From: Mugil cephalus
Taxonomy: Eukaryota; Chordata; Actinopteri; Mugiliformes; Mugilidae
NCBI RefSeq assembly: GCF_022458985.1
Contig: NC_061771.1
Location: 29,438,322 to 29,502,321, forward strand
DNA: 64,000 nucleotides
Direction: 5' to 3'
Part shown: positions 59,952-64,000 of the stretch, one piece after another
Layout of the letters: every line of letters begins with the position of its first letter
Position numbering within the stretch: position 1 is the stretch's first letter
The notes under the pieces: generated by a model
What the model saw: only the letters and a program-made list of their open reading frames with translations
Database searches by the model: none
What the model was told of the DNA's origin: nothing
Program-made: the position numbers and the translations under genes

Positions 59952-61448
59952 CACTACTCACAATAAGTTAGGGATATTGTTATTTACATGAGGGGTTTTC
60001 CTATTTGGTCTGAATTTTAATGAAATAAGTAAAAGTTCCTTTTGATATTACTAATAATGAATGAGAAGAAACACCATTTTCATTAGTTTAATATGTATTA
60101 CCCCCAAAATGTAGACAATAACAAGGATAGCCCCAAATAACAAAGATTGACAATGTCAGTAGCAGGTGTTTCCACCATTTGCCACAATGAATGAGCTTGA
60201 CAGCGACGTCTCATGCTCCTCACTAGCGTCATGATGTTGTTCTGAGGCAATGCGTTCCATCCTTCCACAAGTGCTACATGCAGTTCTCCCAGGTCACATA
60301 GGGGTGGGGTACTATCATCCAGTCTCTGCTTCTGCTGGTCCCAGACGTGCTCTGTGGGGTTCAGGTCAGGGGACATTGCTGGTGATACCACATGAAACAC
60401 TCTGACTTCCTGAAGTCGAGCTGTGACAATTCTGGCACGATGTGGTGGAGCATTATTATCCATGAACAGAAAGTTGGGGGTGTGCTGGTGCAATTGGGGG
60501 ACGATGATGGGTTCTATGATGTCTCTGAGGTAAGAACGTGCAGTGACTGAGCCATGTGCAATAACCAAATCTGTTTTGCGCTGATTGGTGATGCCTGCCC
60601 AGACTGTTGCACCTCTTCCACCAAAGCGAACCCTGGGGACCATGTTGACCTCGGCGTATCGCTCACCTCGCCTTCTCCAGCAACGCTGACGACCATCCTT
60701 TCTGTGCACGGTGACCTGACACTCATCAGTAAACAGGACCGTACACCACTGCTGCATTGTCCAGGTCACACGGTCTTGTGTCCGCTGCAAACGTCTTGGC
60801 GGTGGAGTCACCTGCAAGTCCACCAAAGCTGTGGAGTTGGTTGCGAATGGTTGTCTGGAAACCCTAGTACCCCTCACATCTTGTAAACAGGCCTGCAGCT
60901 GTGTGGCAGTTGCAAAACGATGTCTGAGTGCATAGGGCCTTAGGTACTGGTCATCGTTGTGGTCTGTCACTCATGGGGCTCCACTCCTGGTCTGTCACAA
61001 ACTCTGCCAGTAGTTCTGTGTCTTGATGCAAGTCTGCTGATGACACTTTGAGACACACCAAGTTCACGAGCAACATCTGACTGCCTGCCACTGACCCGAA
61101 GGCGTGCTATGGCCAGGTGGCGCTGCTCTTCCGTTAAGTGACGTTGTGTGTTCGTGACTGTTGATGAACTTGGAATGACTTACTGACAATACGAGCTTTT
61201 TTATACCCACAGAATGTTGAAATTGATGCTACATTGAAAAGGGTTGTCTTTTAGTTTTTTGGCATTGGCCCCAATACGTAAGGCACACTGTACACAGTGA
61301 GACCATTACGTGGAAAACACAAAATGAGGTGTGTCTGTCACCCCAATACAGTTGCCTCCCATCCCAAAAATCTCTGGAGTAAAACAAACACTGTATATAT
61401 GAAATCCGCTGAGTCTCTCACAATATCCCTAACTTATTGTGAGTAGTG
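59952..61448 (-). mobile_element. Tc1/mariner-type DNA transposon
   Basis: Perfect 29-bp terminal inverted repeats at 59952-59980 and 61420-61448, starting CACTACTCACAATAAG. TA precedes the left end, but GT follows the right end, so one target base pair has changed. It encodes a transposase on the minus strand. Confidence 0.9.
60098..60970 (-). pseudogene. Tc1-like transposase, catalytic part (DD34E), frameshifted from its HTH
   Basis: 290 codons with VLFTDECQV (first Asp), [16 protein letters not shown] (second Asp) and [14 protein letters not shown] (Glu), the DDE triad of Tc1 enzymes. The N-terminal helix-turn-helix (HLTEEQRHLAIARLRVSGRQ, SDVARELGVSQSVISRLAS) lies at about 61135-60990 in another frame, with a 1-base shift near 60975. 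The element is therefore probably inactive by itself. Confidence 0.85.
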
Positions 61449-62752
61449 GTTTCACTAGAAACAACTTACAATGGTGATGATAATAAGGACATCTCTGGAT
61501 TTGGATGATATACATTTCCTGGTTGACATCAAGAGAAAGTGGTTTAAATGTAACGCATGGTGTAAAAAGACTGAAATTAAATACTGTAGAGATTTTCACA
61601 TTTTTTAGGAATGATTCTGAAGGACTTCCTTATGGCAGTGTGGAAATAAAGTGAATATGTGCATGAGAGAATTGTGCTTGTGGGATGTATGTTTGTGGTT
61701 GTGCAACACTTGTTATTTGGCAGGGTCAGAATTTAAACACACAAAAACAAAAACAAAAAAATCTTTTAACATTAAGAAACCTTGAACAGCACCAACTCAT
61801 ATGGAGGAACCCATCTGTCTAAACCAGTCAGGTAGAGACAGAACAGAGAGAGAAGAGAACAAACATACATCTGTCATAGATACAAACATCTGACTAAAGC
61901 GTACATGTAGAATCTGATGGTGATACAAATACAAGACATAGCTGATGATGTTAGATGACAGACTTTCATCATGACAGCATTTATCTTGTTTTCCATTAAC
62001 CATTTAAAGAAGCAAACTTCTGATGGTAGAAATGCTGTTTTTTAAAGGTCAGTGTTTTGTTTCTTGACACTTTGCCATCAAGCCATGGTTGTTCAGTGTT
62101 CTCCAATGTGAGAGAGGCCTTTAGCTGCTTAGAAGTTCCCCTGGGTTCCTCTGGGAGATTATCAGATTATTATGGAGTGATCTTTGTTGGTGGACCACTC
62201 CTGTGGAGGGCAACAGTCGTCTGACTCTGGATTATTTGTGGATGAGATGGTTTTGTAACCTTCTCCAGTCTGATGAACAACATCTTTCTCTGAGCTCCTC
62301 ACAAAGCTCCTTTGTCCGTTGTCATCGTATACTTCCACAAACATGTGTTGTGAAGATCAGACTGAGACAAATCCCTGATTCATTTCAACTAAATGAGCAA
62401 CTGAACAACATTAGAGTCTTGTTACATTGTTTGGAAACACTTCTGAACGGGTTAACTTAATTCAACCTCAGAGATTAACTAATTCTACATTGTAGAATTT
62501 ATTTTTAGTAGTATATTTATTTTAATAGTATTTATTTTTCATTAGTTTGATTGTGCTCTATTGTCTACTATCAGACTGGGATTGTGCAAACTCGCTGATA
62601 TTTTGAGTTATTTATTTTGAGTTAGCATCTGAACTATATGGAGGATAACAAGATTAAAACATGATTAATCATCGGAGACCTGTTGGAAGTCTGTCCAATT
62701 TTTAACAAACTGATGATAAAATTAAAAACTAATTTTATTATGTTCTCTCCAG
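61449..62752. other. Intergenic upstream of gene D exons, no gene recognised
   Basis: No V-set or signal-peptide exon was found here, so the 5' part of gene D is missing or lies apart. Open frames at 62162-62344 (minus) and 62203-62460 (plus) have no recognisable domain. Confidence 0.4.
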
Positions 62753-63007
62753 ATGCTCCAAAGCTTCCCTCTGTATCAATGAGTCCATCTGATGAGATAG
62801 TGGAGGGTAGTTCAGTGACTCTGACCTGTAGCAGTGATGCTAACCCAGCAGCTAACTACACCTGGTACAAGAACCAAACACTTGTCAGTAATGGACCACA
62901 GCTTGTCCTCAGCTCTGTCCAGCCCTCTGACTCTGGAGAGTATCAATGTACAGCTGAGAACACGATGGGCAAGATGTCGTCTAGATACATTACAATTGAT
63001 GTAAAAT
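62753..63007 (+). CDS. Gene D C2 exon 1
   Basis: DAPKLPSVSMSPSDEIVEGS, VTLTCSS, NYTWYKNQ, DSGEYQCTAEN. Intact Ig core with GT donor at 63008. Confidence 0.75.
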
Positions 63008-64000
63008 GTGAGTGAATATAGAAATCCAGTCTGTTGCACTTTGTCTCCAATGACAAGGTTTTCTCTTTATTTTAGTTCTAACTTATGTTTCCTGGTCTCT
63101 TCCAGATCCTCCAAAGCTTCCCTCTGTATCAGTGAGTCCATCTGGTGAGATAGTGGAGGGTAGTTCAGTGACTCTGACCTGTAGCGGTGATGCTAACCCA
63201 GCAGCTAACTACACCTGGTACAAGGAGAACCAAACACTGAGTCAAGGATCAGATGGTGTGCATGCTTTCATTTCTATCATCTCTAACAACAGTGGAAACT
63301 ACTACTGCAAGGCTGAGAATCAATACGGATTTTCAAAGTCTTCATCTCTGTTCATAGATGTCCAGTGTGAGAATTAATTAATTAATGACTTTGTTGGAAA
63401 CATTCCCAAATATTGTAAATCTTAGCCTGCTAACTTTCTAAACCATGGCTCCGTTCAGACTGATCTCCAGTGACCAGCTTAAAGTACACGTGTGAACTCA
63501 CCACAACACTGAGGACACATCAGAGTAACTTGACCTGAGTCCACATTTAGTGTCACTACTCAGCAGTGGAGCTGTTCCATGAGCAGAATATTGCTTCATA
63601 CAGGAATAACACTCGACTGCTATTATAGATGATGATAGCCTCAAGTGGTATTTGTTCATTAGTAATTAGACCTGTTACCAAACTAAATAATAAAAAAAAA
63701 CAACTGAGAAAGAAGTGATTATATCTTTTAAAAAAAAGGCTTATGTTGATGTATAAGTACACGTGGAGTTAAGTTGCGTATTTCCTCAATAATCACAAAT
63801 GTATAATTCTAACACTTACTAGATTTAATTAGTTTTTGCAGGTCAGCTACAGATAAATAAATAGATGATACATCAGGGTGTTTTCCTTTGGTGAGAGAGA
63901 GACTTAACTACTGGTTCTAAAATATCAAAGTCATGATAAACAAACCAGTGTTTGTGGTTCTGATACAGCAATAGAGATCCACTGTAACTAACAGCTGTTA
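62753..64000 (+). CDS. CD22/Siglec-like receptor gene D, partial (two C2 exons)
   Basis: Exons 62753-63007 (255 bp) and 63106-63366 (261 bp), both phase 1, intact; the gene continues beyond the window. The pair matches gene B exon 6 and the broken gene C exon 54361-54669. Whether a V-set part exists cannot be seen: none lies in the 3.7 kb upstream after gene C. It could be a 5'-truncated copy. Confidence 0.6.
63106..63366 (+). CDS. Gene D C2 exon 2
   Basis: The same first half as other C2 exons, then NQTLSQGSDGVHAFISIISN and GNYYCKAENQYGFS. Intact; GT donor at 63367. Confidence 0.75.
63367..64000. other. Gene D intron to window end
   Basis: Aligns with gene C 54670-55170. No exon before 64000. 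Confidence 0.55.

Noticed and set aside
60554..60886. 110-codon + strand ORF
   Set aside because: It is the antisense shadow of the Tc1 transposase.

Overview
This is a teleost fish genomic window. The evidence is intron-containing immunoglobulin-superfamily genes of the CD22/Siglec-like type, fish-type LINEs and tRNA-derived SINEs, a Penelope-like element, a Ty3/gypsy fragment, a Tc1-like transposon and a large endogenous retrovirus. No prokaryotic signal was seen.

The backbone is a tandem array of CD22-like inhibitory receptor genes on the + strand. Gene A (about 9504-13650) is 5'-complete in layout, lacks its ITIM exons, and lies almost wholly in a stretch of damaged consensus. Gene B (25177-31925) is the most complete. 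Gene C (52497-57812) is shorter and rearranged. Gene D (from 62753) runs off the window. The shared exon order is signal peptide, V-set, C2-like, (V-set, C2-like), one to three C2 domains, one TM exon, a juxtamembrane exon and two ITIM exons, mostly in phase 1. Upstream of A and B lie decayed 3' exons of an unrelated TPR/RRM gene that were duplicated along with them. Units A (1 to about 13.9 kb) and B (about 16.84 to 29.3 kb) are one segmental duplication carrying the same LINE insertions.

From 5556 to 13235 the A unit differs from B by a systematic pattern: bases replaced by their neighbours so that homopolymer runs lengthen. This looks like unpolished long-read consensus rather than evolution, so lesions inside it should not be read as pseudogenisation.

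Between genes B and C lies about 19 kb of nested mobile DNA. An endogenous retrovirus (32815-47179) has a 1.54 kb 5' LTR, a PBS resembling tRNA-Lys1,2, and gag, protease, RT/RNase H and integrase. It also has an unusually large 3' half: two or three accessory ORFs, a broken env, two tandem paralogous multi-pass membrane-protein ORFs (43775-44467 and 44708-45457), and a last ORF with paired CxxC motifs. gag, pol and env are interrupted, but the two membrane ORFs are open throughout. The 3' LTR lacks U3. The provirus abuts a broken gypsy element (47180 to about 51030), which was itself split by a 5'-truncated Penelope-like element with 118-bp inverted terminal repeats.

The strongest candidate for something undescribed is the accessory-gene set of this retrovirus, above all the paralogous multi-TM pair. 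In the receptor array the most interesting points are a compact V+C2 receptor predicted for gene C by exon skipping, hybrid exons from unequal exchange, alternative TM modules, and differential loss of the Siglec F-strand arginine. No search was run; family names rest on motifs read directly.
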